Shown piece after piece: positions 1 to 6,109 of a DNA stretch of 6,109 nucleotides. Position numbers and translations under genes: made by a program. Numbering within the stretch: the first letter of the stretch is position 1; each line of letters begins with the position of its first letter. This DNA is from Geobacter sp. UBA5608 (GTDB lineage: Bacteria; Desulfobacterota; Desulfuromonadia; Geobacterales; Pseudopelobacteraceae). The stretch covers positions 1 through 6,109 of the forward strand of contig DIKW01000067.1 in NCBI GenBank assembly GCA_002424705.1. Direction: 5' to 3'. The notes beneath the pieces were generated by a model that saw only the letters and a program-made list of their open reading frames with translations, ran no database searches and had not been told where the DNA came from.

Positions 1-803
1 AGAAGAAGTGGAAGAGCACCGAACGGGCCGAGTCGATCATGGCAGCGGTGGCTGCAGCCGGGTTCAGCGAGGGGCGCTACCGGGTGCCCCGGCCGATCGA
101 GATCGACCGGGAGCGGATGACGATCATTGAGCAGGGCATCCGGGGGCGCTCGCTGCATGATTAGCTGCTATCCGCCAGTCCCGACGATGCCCGCTGGTAC
201 CTGGAGCTGGCCGGACGCTGGCTGGGGCGTCTGCACCGGGCGTCCCTGGCGGTCACCACGCCGGACGAGTTCAGTAAACGGGAGGAGGGACGGCTCAAGC
301 ACTATCTCTCCCGTTTCGAGGCGATTGAGCATCGTCACACCGGACGGGCCCGTCAGATCGTGGAACGGCTGCTGACCGCTTACCAGGAGATGGCCTGCGG
401 TACGGACTGCCTGGTGCAGGGGCATGGCGATTATCACCCCAAGAATGTGATGATCGGCCAGGACAGCCAGGAACAGCGCGAGACCCTGTTTGTGGCGGCC
501 ATCGATTTCGGCAGCTCGCTGATGCTGCCCCCGGCCTTTGATGTGGGCAGTTTTCTGGCCCAGCTGCGCAACCAGCTGTTTGGCCAGCGTGAGCTTTTGG
601 AGCGGCTGCCGGAAGCGATCTTTCTGGACGGCTACCTGGACGAGGGACCGCCGGTGGGAGAGGAGTTCCTCTGGCAGGTGGAGTTGTTTCGGGCCCGCGC
701 TAACCTGAGCATCGCCTCGTTCCTGATCCGGGTCGGCATGGGTGACAGCGAGGACCTGTGGCGGGTGCTGGTTGAGGCGGAGCAGAGCCTGAGCCAGATC
801 TGA
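1..803 (+). pseudogene. Phosphotransferase of the APH/choline kinase superfamily, 5'-truncated by the window and interrupted by an in-frame amber codon
   Basis: Reading the frame that starts at base 3 gives 53 codons, a TAG at 162-164, then 212 further sense codons to the TGA at 801-803. The downstream part carries the superfamily's catalytic loop, HGDYHPKN (bases about 423-446; Asp is the usual catalytic base and Asn a metal ligand). It is followed by AAIDFGSS, matching the DFG-like Mg-binding motif. The upstream part (VPRPIEID, then MTIIEQGIRGRSLHD) resembles the end of the N-lobe and the hinge, so both halves belong to one protein. Such enzymes transfer phosphate from a nucleotide to a small-molecule hydroxyl; the substrate cannot be told here. 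The only ATG/GTG/TTG start between the stop and the catalytic loop is GTG at 360, which would give a 147-residue fragment lacking the ATP-binding N-lobe. A CAG-to-TAG change would explain the stop. It could also be a sequencing error, so pseudogene status is likely but not proven. The stop codon lies 11 bases before the photolyase start. Confidence 0.7.
162..164 (+). other. In-frame amber stop (TAG) inside the phosphotransferase gene
   Basis: The codons before it read RGRSLHD and those after it read LLSASPDDARWYLELAGRWL, which continue naturally as one helical kinase segment. No frame change is needed, so this is a nonsense change and not an indel. A Gln codon (CAG) differs from it by one transition. 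Confidence 0.8.
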
Positions 804-806
804 GCC

Positions 807-811
807 GGGAG
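807..811 (+). promoter_or_regulatory. Ribosome binding site of the photolyase gene (GGGAG)
   Basis: GGGAG lies 3 bases before the ATG at 815 and 6 bases before a second in-frame ATG at 818. The spacing favours 818 as the real start, which would remove only one Met. The site sits in the 11-base gap after the phosphotransferase stop, consistent with co-transcription. Confidence 0.5.
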
Positions 812-814
812 ACG

Positions 815-2164
815 ATGATGTTCGATGCTCGCCGCAGCCATGCCCTGAATCATCACCCGCCAGCCGACGGACCGCTGCTGTACTGGATGAGCCGCGAGCA
901 GCGGGTGGACGATAACTGGGGCCTGTACCATGCCCAGCAGTTGGCCCTGCAGCGAAAGGTGCCGCTTGTGGTGGCCTTTACCCTGGCCGACGGTTTCCTG
1001 GGAGCCACCTTGCGGCAGTACGGCTTTATGCTGCGGGGGCTTGAGCAGCTGCAGCAGCGGCTGGCCGAACTGGCGATACCGTTTGTTCTGCTGAGAGGAG
1101 AGCCATCAGTCGAGCTGTTGCGGTTCGTGGCACAGGCCGGGATCGGTTCGGTGGTCTGCGATTTCGATCCGTTGCGGATCAAGCGCCACTGGTTCGATCG
1201 TGCCGCCGCAACAGCGTCGATACCGTTCATCGAGGTGGACGGCCACAACATCGTGCCCTGCCGGATCGCCTCTCCCAAACGGGAGTTTGGGGCCTACACC
1301 CTGCGGCCCAAACTGAAGCGGCTGCTGGCGGAGTTTCTGACCGAGATCCCCCCGGTTGTACGGCATCCGTTCCCCTGGCAGCAGACGGTGCAGCCGTTTT
1401 GCGCCGAGGCACTGCTGGCTGATCTGCCGCTGGACCGCAGCGTGGCTGAACTGGCCGATAGTGTGCCGGGCCAGGCGGCTGGTGCTGAGGCTTTAACCGA
1501 TTTTTTGGATGGTGGCCTGCAGCGCTACGCAACCTCCGCCAACGATCCGCTGGCCGAGGCCCAGTCCGGTCTGTCCCCCTGGCTGCATTTCGGCCAGCTG
1601 GCCCCGCAACGGGTGGCGCTGCAGGTGGCCCGTTACGGCGGACTGGCAGCGGAGCCGTTTCTGGAGCAGCTGATCGTGCGGCGGGAGCTGTCCGACAACT
1701 TCTGTCTGCATTGCCCCGACTACGACCGGCTGGACTGCGCCCCGGACTGGGCCCGCAGCACCCTGGAGCAGCACCGACACGACCCGCGCAGCTACTGCTA
1801 TAGGTTGGAGCAGTTCGAACAGGCCGTCACCCATGATCCGCTCTGGAACGCAGCCCAACGGCAGCTGGTGGCCACCGGACGTATCCACGGCTACCTGCGG
1901 ATGTACTGGGCCAAGAAGATCCTGGAATGGACCGCCTCACCTGAGGAGGCCTTTGCCAGCGCCGTCTATCTGAACGACCGCTACGCCCTGGATGGCCGCG
2001 ACCCCAACGGCTACACCGGCATCGCCTGGTCCCTGGCCGGGGTCCATGACCGGGCCTGGGGCCGGCGTCCGGTATTCGGCACCATCAGATTTATGAGCGC
2101 CGAGGGTTGCAAGCGCAAGTTTGATGTGGCAGGCTACGTGCAGCGCTGGAGCGGACGGGACTGA
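815..2164 (+). CDS. phr: Class II deoxyribodipyrimidine (CPD) photolyase
   Basis: This flavoprotein uses light to split cyclobutane pyrimidine dimers in DNA; it is cytoplasmic. At 449 residues it is full length for class II enzymes. An N-terminal alpha/beta photolyase domain (about residues 20-150) opens with the class II signature YWMSREQRVDDNW. The C-terminal FAD-binding helical domain (about 230-445) contains SPWLHFGQ, LIVRRELSDNF, THDPLWNAAQ, GYLRMYWAKKILEW, LNDRYALDGRDPNGY and RPVFGTIRFM, all typical of class II and unlike class I PhrB of E. coli. Trp344, Trp365 and Trp372 have the same spacing (21 and 7) as the electron-transfer triad W360/W381/W388 described for the Methanosarcina mazei class II enzyme, so photoreduction of FAD should be intact. 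Start: ATG 815 is given, but ATG 818 fits the ribosome binding site better. The gene follows the phosphotransferase by 11 bases and probably shares its transcript. No frameshift or missing key block is seen. Confidence 0.95.
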   Translation: MMFDARRSHALNHHPPADGPLLYWMSREQRVDDNWGLYHAQQLALQRKVPLVVAFTLADGFLGATLRQYGFMLRGLEQLQQRLAELAIPFVLLRGEPSVELLRFVAQAGIGSVVCDFDPLRIKRHWFDRAAATASIPFIEVDGHNIVPCRIASPKREFGAYTLRPKLKRLLAEFLTEIPPVVRHPFPWQQTVQPFCAEALLADLPLDRSVAELADSVPGQAAGAEALTDFLDGGLQRYATSANDPLAEAQSGLSPWLHFGQLAPQRVALQVARYGGLAAEPFLEQLIVRRELSDNFCLHCPDYDRLDCAPDWARSTLEQHRHDPRSYCYRLEQFEQAVTHDPLWNAAQRQLVATGRIHGYLRMYWAKKILEWTASPEEAFASAVYLNDRYALDGRDPNGYTGIAWSLAGVHDRAWGRRPVFGTIRFMSAEGCKRKFDVAGYVQRWSGRD

Positions 2165-2211
2165 CGGCGTTCGGCCTGCTGAGGGGCATCCCGCCTCAAA
2201 TATGACGGTAT

Positions 2212-2218
2212 AGGGTGA
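2212..2218 (+). promoter_or_regulatory. Ribosome binding site of the antiporter gene (AGGGTGA)
   Basis: AGGGTGA, a partial match to the anti-16S sequence, ends 4 bases before the ATG at 2223 and supports that start. The 58-base gap from the photolyase stop contains no convincing promoter or terminator, so read-through from upstream is possible. Confidence 0.45.
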
Positions 2219-2222
2219 ATCA

Positions 2223-4199
2223 ATGGAATATGCGGCATTACGCGATATAGAGATCCTGTTTGGTCTGGCCCTGGTGACGGTGATCATCTTCCGGCGGTTG
2301 ATGTTTCCCTCAATCATCGGTTTTTTGGTGACCGGCGTCCTGGCTGGACCCTACGCGCTGGGCCTGATCAAGGATACCCACCAGGTTGAGCAGATGGCCG
2401 AGATCGGCGTGGTGCTGCTGTTGTTTACCATCGGCATCGAGTATTCGCTGAAGGAGCTGATGCGGATCAAGCACCTGGTGCTGTGGGGTGGCGGGGTACA
2501 GGTGGGGGTGACCATTGTGCTGGTGGCACTGGTGGGGCTGGTCTTCGGTGTGCCCTGGAAACAGGCCGCCTTTTTCGGATTTCTGACCTCGCTCTCCAGC
2601 ACCGCCATCCTGATGAAGCTGTTGATGGATGCCGGCGAGATGGATTCACCCCACGGCAAGATCTGTCTCGGCATCCTGATCTTTCAGGACCTGTGCATCG
2701 TGCCGCTGATGCTGTTTACCCCCTTTCTGGGCGGGGCCGGCAATGGCCTGACGGGAATAGCAATCGTCTCCCTCAAGGCGTTGGCGGTGGTGGTGGCCTC
2801 CCACTTCGGGGCCCGTTTCGCGGTGCCCTGGATCTTCAACCAGGTGGTCAAGGCCCGCAGCCGTGAGCTGTTCATCCTGACCATCATCTTTGTCGGTTTT
2901 GGCACCGCCTGGCTGACCGCCCAGGCCGGCCTGTCACTGGCCCTGGGGGCCTTTATCGCCGGACTGGCCATCTCCGAGTCGGAGTACAGTCATCAGGTGA
3001 TGGGCGACATCATCCCGTTCCGCGACGCCTTTATGAGCCTGTTTTTCATCTCGGTCGGCATGCTGCTTGATCCGATGACGCTTTTCAAGCATCCGCTGGC
3101 CGTGCTGCTGATCGTGGCCGGTATTGTGGTGATCAAGTGGCTGGTGGCCACCGGAGCCTCCCTGATCCTGCAATTTCCTCCCCGGCCGGCCCTGATGAGC
3201 GGCCTGATGCTGACCCAGGTGGGCGAGTTCTCCTTTGTGTTGTCCCGCGCCGGCCAGCAGTACAACCTGCTCAGCACTGAACAGTACCAGATCTTTCTGG
3301 CCGCCTCGGTGGCCACCATGGCACTGACCCCCTATCTGATCAAATATGCCGAGCCGATCGCCAACCGGGTCTCTTCCTGGCTGCCGGCCATGCTCAAGAG
3401 CGGTAACCGGGTGACCGGGGTCAGCCACGACCGTTTCCCGATGGAAGACCACGTGATCATCGTCGGCTTTGGTGTCAACGGCAAGAACCTAGCCCGGGTG
3501 CTGAACGGCAACGGTATCCGTTACATCGCCATCGAGACCAACCACCATACCGTCAAAAGTGAGCGTAAGAAGGGCACCCGGATTATCTTCGGCGATGCCT
3601 CCAAGGCCGAAATCCTGTCCCACGCCCTGATCGAGAAGGCGCGGCTGATGGTGATCGCCATCTCCGACGCCACTGCCACCCGGCGGGTGGCGGCCCAGGC
3701 CCGCATGATGAAGCCGGGGCTGCATATCATCGTCCGTACCCGCTACATCGCCGAGATGGAGCCGCTCTACCAGCTGGGGGTCAACGACGTGGTGCCGGAG
3801 GAGTTCGAGACCTCGGTGGAGATATTTTCGCGGGTGCTGCGGGCCTATCTGGTGCCCCATGACCAGATCGATCACTGCGTTGCCGAGATTCGCCGCGACT
3901 CCTACCAGATGTTCCGCACCATGAGCCGACGCCACAGCCATGCCACCGGTGTCACCGGCTACCTTTCCGGGGTGGAGCTGGGGACCTTCCGGGTGCACAG
4001 CGGCTCCCCGATCGATGGCACGCTGCTCAAAGACGGCCTGCTGCGAGAACGCTGCGGCGCCACAGCCTTAGTCATCAAACGGGGCGAGCAGGTCACCTCC
4101 AACCCCGATCCGATCTGGAAATTCGAGCCGGATGACATCGTGTTGGTGCTGGGCAAGTCCGATCAACTGGTCTTTGCGGCCCAGCTGTTTGAGTCATAA
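2223..4199 (+). CDS. KefB/KefC-type monovalent cation:proton antiporter (CPA2 family) with RCK-N and RCK-C domains
   Basis: This inner-membrane protein of 658 residues probably exchanges K+ (or Na+) for H+ and is gated by a cytoplasmic nucleotide-binding domain. Residues about 8-385 form the hydrophobic Na+/H+ exchanger domain with roughly a dozen membrane segments. It contains the family motifs GILIFQD (Gln155-Asp156, in the presumed ion path), LALGAFIAGLAISESEY (239-255) and FFISVGM (274-280). Residues about 409-525 are an RCK-N/TrkA-N Rossmann domain with the GFGVNG dinucleotide loop (415-420), the acidic end of strand 2 (Glu438, favouring NAD(H) or adenine nucleotides) and FGD (456-458). 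Residues about 572-656 are an RCK-C/TrkA-C ligand-binding domain. The loop that is HALESDIEPF in E. coli KefC reads HQVMGDIIPF here (257-266), so glutathione gating of the KefC type is doubtful. No KefF/KefG-like ancillary subunit gene is adjacent. Substrate is inferred from family only; other CPA2 members of this layout are Na+/H+ or K+/H+ exchangers. Confidence 0.9.
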   Translation: MEYAALRDIEILFGLALVTVIIFRRLMFPSIIGFLVTGVLAGPYALGLIKDTHQVEQMAEIGVVLLLFTIGIEYSLKELMRIKHLVLWGGGVQVGVTIVLVALVGLVFGVPWKQAAFFGFLTSLSSTAILMKLLMDAGEMDSPHGKICLGILIFQDLCIVPLMLFTPFLGGAGNGLTGIAIVSLKALAVVVASHFGARFAVPWIFNQVVKARSRELFILTIIFVGFGTAWLTAQAGLSLALGAFIAGLAISESEYSHQVMGDIIPFRDAFMSLFFISVGMLLDPMTLFKHPLAVLLIVAGIVVIKWLVATGASLILQFPPRPALMSGLMLTQVGEFSFVLSRAGQQYNLLSTEQYQIFLAASVATMALTPYLIKYAEPIANRVSSWLPAMLKSGNRVTGVSHDRFPMEDHVIIVGFGVNGKNLARVLNGNGIRYIAIETNHHTVKSERKKGTRIIFGDASKAEILSHALIEKARLMVIAISDATATRRVAAQARMMKPGLHIIVRTRYIAEMEPLYQLGVNDVVPEEFETSVEIFSRVLRAYLVPHDQIDHCVAEIRRDSYQMFRTMSRRHSHATGVTGYLSGVELGTFRVHSGSPIDGTLLKDGLLRERCGATALVIKRGEQVTSNPDPIWKFEPDDIVLVLGKSDQLVFAAQLFES

Positions 4200-4222
4200 T
4201 CCCAGCCCTTGTTTCGAGTCCC

Positions 4223-4251
4223 TTGACAAAGTATTCAGATATTCATATATT
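4223..4251 (+). promoter_or_regulatory. Sigma-70-type promoter of the iron-sulfur protein/cytochrome b operon
   Basis: A perfect -35 hexamer TTGACA (4223-4228) is followed by a 17-base spacer and a -10 hexamer TATATT (4246-4251, one mismatch to TATAAT). The stretch is strikingly AT-rich in GC-rich surroundings and lies just after the antiporter stop codon. A start of transcription near 4258 would leave a leader of about 27 bases before the ATG at 4285. The near-consensus match suggests substantial basal strength unless repressed. Confidence 0.8.
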
Positions 4252-4255
4252 CTGT
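4232..4255 (+). repeat. Three tandem 8-bp direct repeats overlapping the promoter spacer and -10 box
   Basis: TATTC occurs at 4232, 4240 and 4248, exactly every 8 bases, giving units TATTCAGA, TATTCATA and TATTCTGT. The array fills most of the -35/-10 spacer and runs across the -10 hexamer. This position would suit a repressor operator, but the bases may partly reflect simple AT-richness and no known regulator site is recognised. Confidence 0.5.
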
Positions 4256-4268
4256 TTAACTTAGTCTT

Positions 4269-4274
4269 GAGGAG
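4269..4274 (+). promoter_or_regulatory. Ribosome binding site of the iron-sulfur protein gene (GAGGAG)
   Basis: GAGGAG lies 10 bases before ATG 4285. It decides the start: the same frame is open back to an ATG at 4132, but that start would overlap the antiporter gene, lies upstream of the promoter and would bury the Tat signal. Confidence 0.7.
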
Positions 4275-4284
4275 CGAAACTTCC

Positions 4285-5313
4285 ATGCACACCACGACGC
4301 ACAACGGCATATCCCGGCGTGGCCTGTTCAAGGTCTCGGCCGCTCTGCTGGCAGGCGCCAGCGGCCTGGCTGCGCTGCCGAAACAGCTGCTGGCTGCGCC
4401 GGTAGAGGGCAGGCTGGCAACCCTGATCGATCTCTCACGCTGTGACGGCTGTGCGGGGCGTCCACAACCGGCCTGTATCGCCAGCTGCAAGCAGGAAAAG
4501 AATCCCACTATCCCTCAGCCGGTGGATCCGATCCCGTCGCCGTTTCCCACCAATATCATCGAGGATTGGTCCACCAAGCAGGAGGTGGCCGACCGGCTGA
4601 CCCCCTACAACCGGATCTTTGTCCAACAGGCCCAGGTAACGGTCAACGGTCGTCAACAGACCATCTCGATCCCCCGGCGCTGTATGCATTGCGACAACCC
4701 GGCCTGCGCCACCATCTGCCCCTTTTCGGCCAACACCAAGGATACGAACGGCGCCGTGGTGATCGACCAGGAGCTCTGCTTCGGCGGGGCCAAGTGCAAG
4801 ACGGTCTGCCCCTGGCAGATTCCCCAGCGCCAGTCAGGGGTGGGGATCTACCTCAAAGTTGCCAAGGAGTTCATGGGCAACGGGGTGATGTACAAGTGTG
4901 ATCTGTGTGTCGATCGCCTGAAGGCGGGCAAGAGGCCGGCCTGTATCGAGGCCTGCCCCAGGCAGGCGATGCTGATCGGTCCCCGCGAGCAGATCTACGC
5001 CGAGGCTGAGAAGCGGGCTGCGGCCATGGGGGGGCATATCTTCGGCAAACAGGAAAACGGCGGCACCGCCACCCTGTATGTCTCGCCGGTGCCGTTTGAA
5101 GCGCTTGACCTGCAGCTGAGCCCTGCCTCGGCCGACCCCAAAAAGGGCCAGCCGCTATTGAAGCCGGGGGTAAGGCGTAAGATGGCCGAAAGCGACGGCA
5201 TGGCCAAGGCGGTGCTGGCGGCGCCGGCCATCGGCCTGGTGGCCGGCTTGGTGGGGGCCTTTAGTAAAATATCCCAGCGCAAGGCAGAAAATGCCGGAAA
5301 GGAGAACCGCTGA
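4285..5313 (+). CDS. Tat-exported, membrane-anchored HybA/FdnH-like iron-sulfur electron-transfer subunit
   Basis: This 342-residue protein should relay electrons between a catalytic partner and the membrane cytochrome b encoded next, on the periplasmic side. Residues 10-16 (SRRGLFK) form a twin-arginine motif followed by a hydrophobic stretch to about residue 38. Four Cys motifs follow: C53/C56/C64/C68 (CX2CX7CX3C, with a longer loop than the usual CX2CX2CX3C), C133/C136/C141/C145 (CX2CX4CX3C), C165/C171/C175 (Gly168 stands where the second Cys is expected) and C205/C208/C220/C224 (CX2CX11CX3C). Text such as RRCMHCDNPAC, KCDLCVDRL and ACIEACP, then GPREQIYAEAEKR, is typical of the HybA/formate dehydrogenase beta family. 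A C-terminal hydrophobic helix (about 306-327) is the likely membrane anchor, as in HybA and FdnH. Having its own Tat signal is like HybA; FdnH instead travels with its alpha subunit. It overlaps the cytochrome gene by one base. The catalytic partner is not in this unit, so the substrate is unknown. Confidence 0.9.
   Translation: MHTTTHNGISRRGLFKVSAALLAGASGLAALPKQLLAAPVEGRLATLIDLSRCDGCAGRPQPACIASCKQEKNPTIPQPVDPIPSPFPTNIIEDWSTKQEVADRLTPYNRIFVQQAQVTVNGRQQTISIPRRCMHCDNPACATICPFSANTKDTNGAVVIDQELCFGGAKCKTVCPWQIPQRQSGVGIYLKVAKEFMGNGVMYKCDLCVDRLKAGKRPACIEACPRQAMLIGPREQIYAEAEKRAAAMGGHIFGKQENGGTATLYVSPVPFEALDLQLSPASADPKKGQPLLKPGVRRKMAESDGMAKAVLAAPAIGLVAGLVGAFSKISQRKAENAGKENR
5300..5304 (+). promoter_or_regulatory. 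Ribosome binding site of the cytochrome b gene (AGGAG)
   Basis: AGGAG ends 8 bases before ATG 5313, inside the end of the iron-sulfur gene. The TGATG stop/start overlap at 5311-5315 points to translational coupling of the two subunits. Confidence 0.75.
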
Positions 5314-5975
5314 TGGCCGGGAACCGTCTGGTACAACGTCATGAGCTGATCGTGATGCTTCAACACTGGGGCATAGCGATCTCCGGTATCGTGCTTTTGA
5401 TGAGCGGCATCTTTCAGCTGCCTTCGGCCGCCCGCTACAAGATCACCGCCATCCCCGGCTTCTGGTGGTCGGGGGAGTTCTTCTTGACCCTCAAGTTGCA
5501 CTATCTGGCCTCGCTGGTCTTTGTGGGGCTGGTGCTGTTTCATCTGGTCTACCACCTGCTGCTCAAGGAGCGGGCCATGGTGCCTCAGCGCGGTGACGTG
5601 ACCGAGTCGATCAAGGTGCTGAAAAGCCTGGTGACCAACCAGCCGGAGCCACCCTTTGGCAAGTACCTGCCGGAGCAGCGGCTGGCCTATCTGGCAATAG
5701 CGATTCCGGTGCTGATGTTGGTGGTGTCCGGTCTGGTCAAGACCTGGAAGAATGTCTATGCCCCGGATATGGACCGTACCCTGCTGCTGTGGGCCACCTG
5801 GGTGCATAATGTGGGCTTCATCCTGTTTTTTCTGGCCTTTGTGGGGCATATCGGCGCCCTGCTGATCAAGCCCAACCGGCCGATGCTGCGGGGGATGCTG
5901 ACCGGCAAGGTGACGCGGGCCTATGCCGAACACCGCCATCCGCTCTGGATCGATGAGCTGGAGCATAAGCAGTAA
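5313..5975 (+). CDS. Diheme cytochrome b, formate dehydrogenase gamma subunit (FdnI)-like
   Basis: This 220-residue integral membrane protein probably passes electrons between the adjacent iron-sulfur protein and the quinone pool. Four membrane helices are visible at about 14-36, 61-84, 121-143 and 158-185. Likely heme b ligands are His18 (LQHWG, helix 1), His63 (KLHYLA, helix 2), and His165 and His179 (VHNVGF and FVGHIG, helix 4). His18 and the 14-residue spacing of the helix 4 pair match the ligands known in E. coli FdnI (His18, His57, His155, His169). Length is close to FdnI (217 residues). The start ATG overlaps the stop of the iron-sulfur gene and has a well placed AGGAG, so the two are co-translated. 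An additional His pair (His77/His81) on helix 2 could be structural. It is followed by a terminator, so it is the last gene of the operon. Related families (NiFe-hydrogenase or thiosulfate reductase cytochrome b) are alternatives, but the ligand spacing favours the FdnI type. Confidence 0.88.
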   Translation: MAGNRLVQRHELIVMLQHWGIAISGIVLLMSGIFQLPSAARYKITAIPGFWWSGEFFLTLKLHYLASLVFVGLVLFHLVYHLLLKERAMVPQRGDVTESIKVLKSLVTNQPEPPFGKYLPEQRLAYLAIAIPVLMLVVSGLVKTWKNVYAPDMDRTLLLWATWVHNVGFILFFLAFVGHIGALLIKPNRPMLRGMLTGKVTRAYAEHRHPLWIDELEHKQ

Positions 5976-6007
5976 CGCACCCCGTAACGACATGATCTGC
6001 TTATCTG

Positions 6008-6037
6008 CGGCAGAGGGACCTACCCTCTGCCGTTTTT
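6008..6037 (+). terminator. Intrinsic (rho-independent) terminator of the iron-sulfur/cytochrome b operon
   Basis: A perfect 10-bp GC-rich stem CGGCAGAGGG (6008-6017) pairs with CCCTCTGCCG (6023-6032) across a 5-base loop ACCTA and is followed directly by five T (6033-6037). It lies 32 bases after the cytochrome stop codon and closes the two-gene unit. Confidence 0.92.
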
Positions 6038-6109
6038 ATGGGGCTGGCGGATGCGGCATCCTGTGGTAAGCTTGGCAGCGAATCAGCATGGAGTGGGGGG
6101 CGGGGCCGA

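Noticed and set aside
162..164. Reading the TAG as pyrrolysine
   Set aside because: Phosphotransferases of this superfamily are not known to use pyrrolysine, no downstream insertion structure is apparent, and a CAG-to-TAG change explains the codon simply.
2180..2198. Small hairpin TGAGG/CCTCA after the photolyase gene as a terminator
   Set aside because: The stem is only about 5 bp with a 9-base loop, and no T-tract follows.
2934..3998. Minus-strand open frames opposite the antiporter gene
   Set aside because: Low-complexity shadow translations without family motifs or plausible starts.
4132..4284. N-terminal extension of the iron-sulfur protein by 51 codons to an ATG at 4132
   Set aside because: It overlaps the antiporter gene, lies upstream of the promoter, has no ribosome binding site and would place the Tat signal in the interior. 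ATG 4285 has GAGGAG ahead of it and starts the Tat signal directly.
4995..5993. Long open frame of 332 codons on the minus strand opposite the cytochrome b and the end of the iron-sulfur gene
   Set aside because: Its product is rich in His and Gln with no recognisable domain, as expected from the antisense of Leu- and Val-rich membrane protein codons in GC-rich DNA. The + strand genes are clearly real.
6038..6109. Possible gene start at ATG 6038 running off the window
   Set aside because: The ATG directly follows the terminator T-tract with no ribosome binding site, and the 24 codons visible have no recognisable content. Nothing else in these 72 bases can be supported on either strand.

Overview
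The window is a GC-rich, gene-dense bacterial segment with all genes on the + strand. Gene content and protein style (a class II CPD photolyase, a CPA2-type K+/H+ antiporter, and a Tat-exported multi-cluster iron-sulfur protein paired with a diheme cytochrome b) suggest an anaerobic, respiratory deltaproteobacterium of the Geobacter/Desulfuromonadales type. This assignment is inference from family resemblance, not from a database search.

Layout. Bases 1-803 hold the 3' part of an aminoglycoside/choline-kinase-like phosphotransferase gene. It enters from outside the window and is interrupted by one in-frame TAG at 162-164, while the rest of the frame is open. Eleven bases later (815-2164) comes a complete class II deoxyribodipyrimidine photolyase, probably co-transcribed with it. 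After a 58-base gap comes a 658-residue KefB/KefC-type monovalent cation:proton antiporter (2223-4199) with a membrane exchanger domain followed by RCK-N (TrkA-N) and RCK-C (TrkA-C) domains.

The last part is a self-contained two-gene transcription unit. An AT-rich intergenic stretch carries a near-consensus sigma-70 promoter (TTGACA, 17-base spacer, TATATT) overlapped by three 8-bp direct repeats. It drives a Tat-signal, HybA/FdnH-like iron-sulfur protein (4285-5313) and a FdnI-like cytochrome b (5313-5975). The two reading frames overlap by one base (TGATG). The unit ends in a strong intrinsic terminator at 6008-6037. Together the two proteins look like the electron-transfer and membrane-anchor subunits of a formate-dehydrogenase- or hydrogenase-2-like respiratory complex: electrons would pass through a chain of Fe-S clusters on the periplasmic side to two b hemes and the quinone pool, or the reverse. 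No catalytic (molybdopterin or NiFe) subunit is encoded in the unit, so its partner must lie elsewhere or the pair works on its own. The Fe-S protein also has an altered third cluster motif (Gly in place of the second Cys) and an expanded first motif, which make it the most interesting object in the window.

The 72 bases after the terminator (6038-6109) show no gene I can support.
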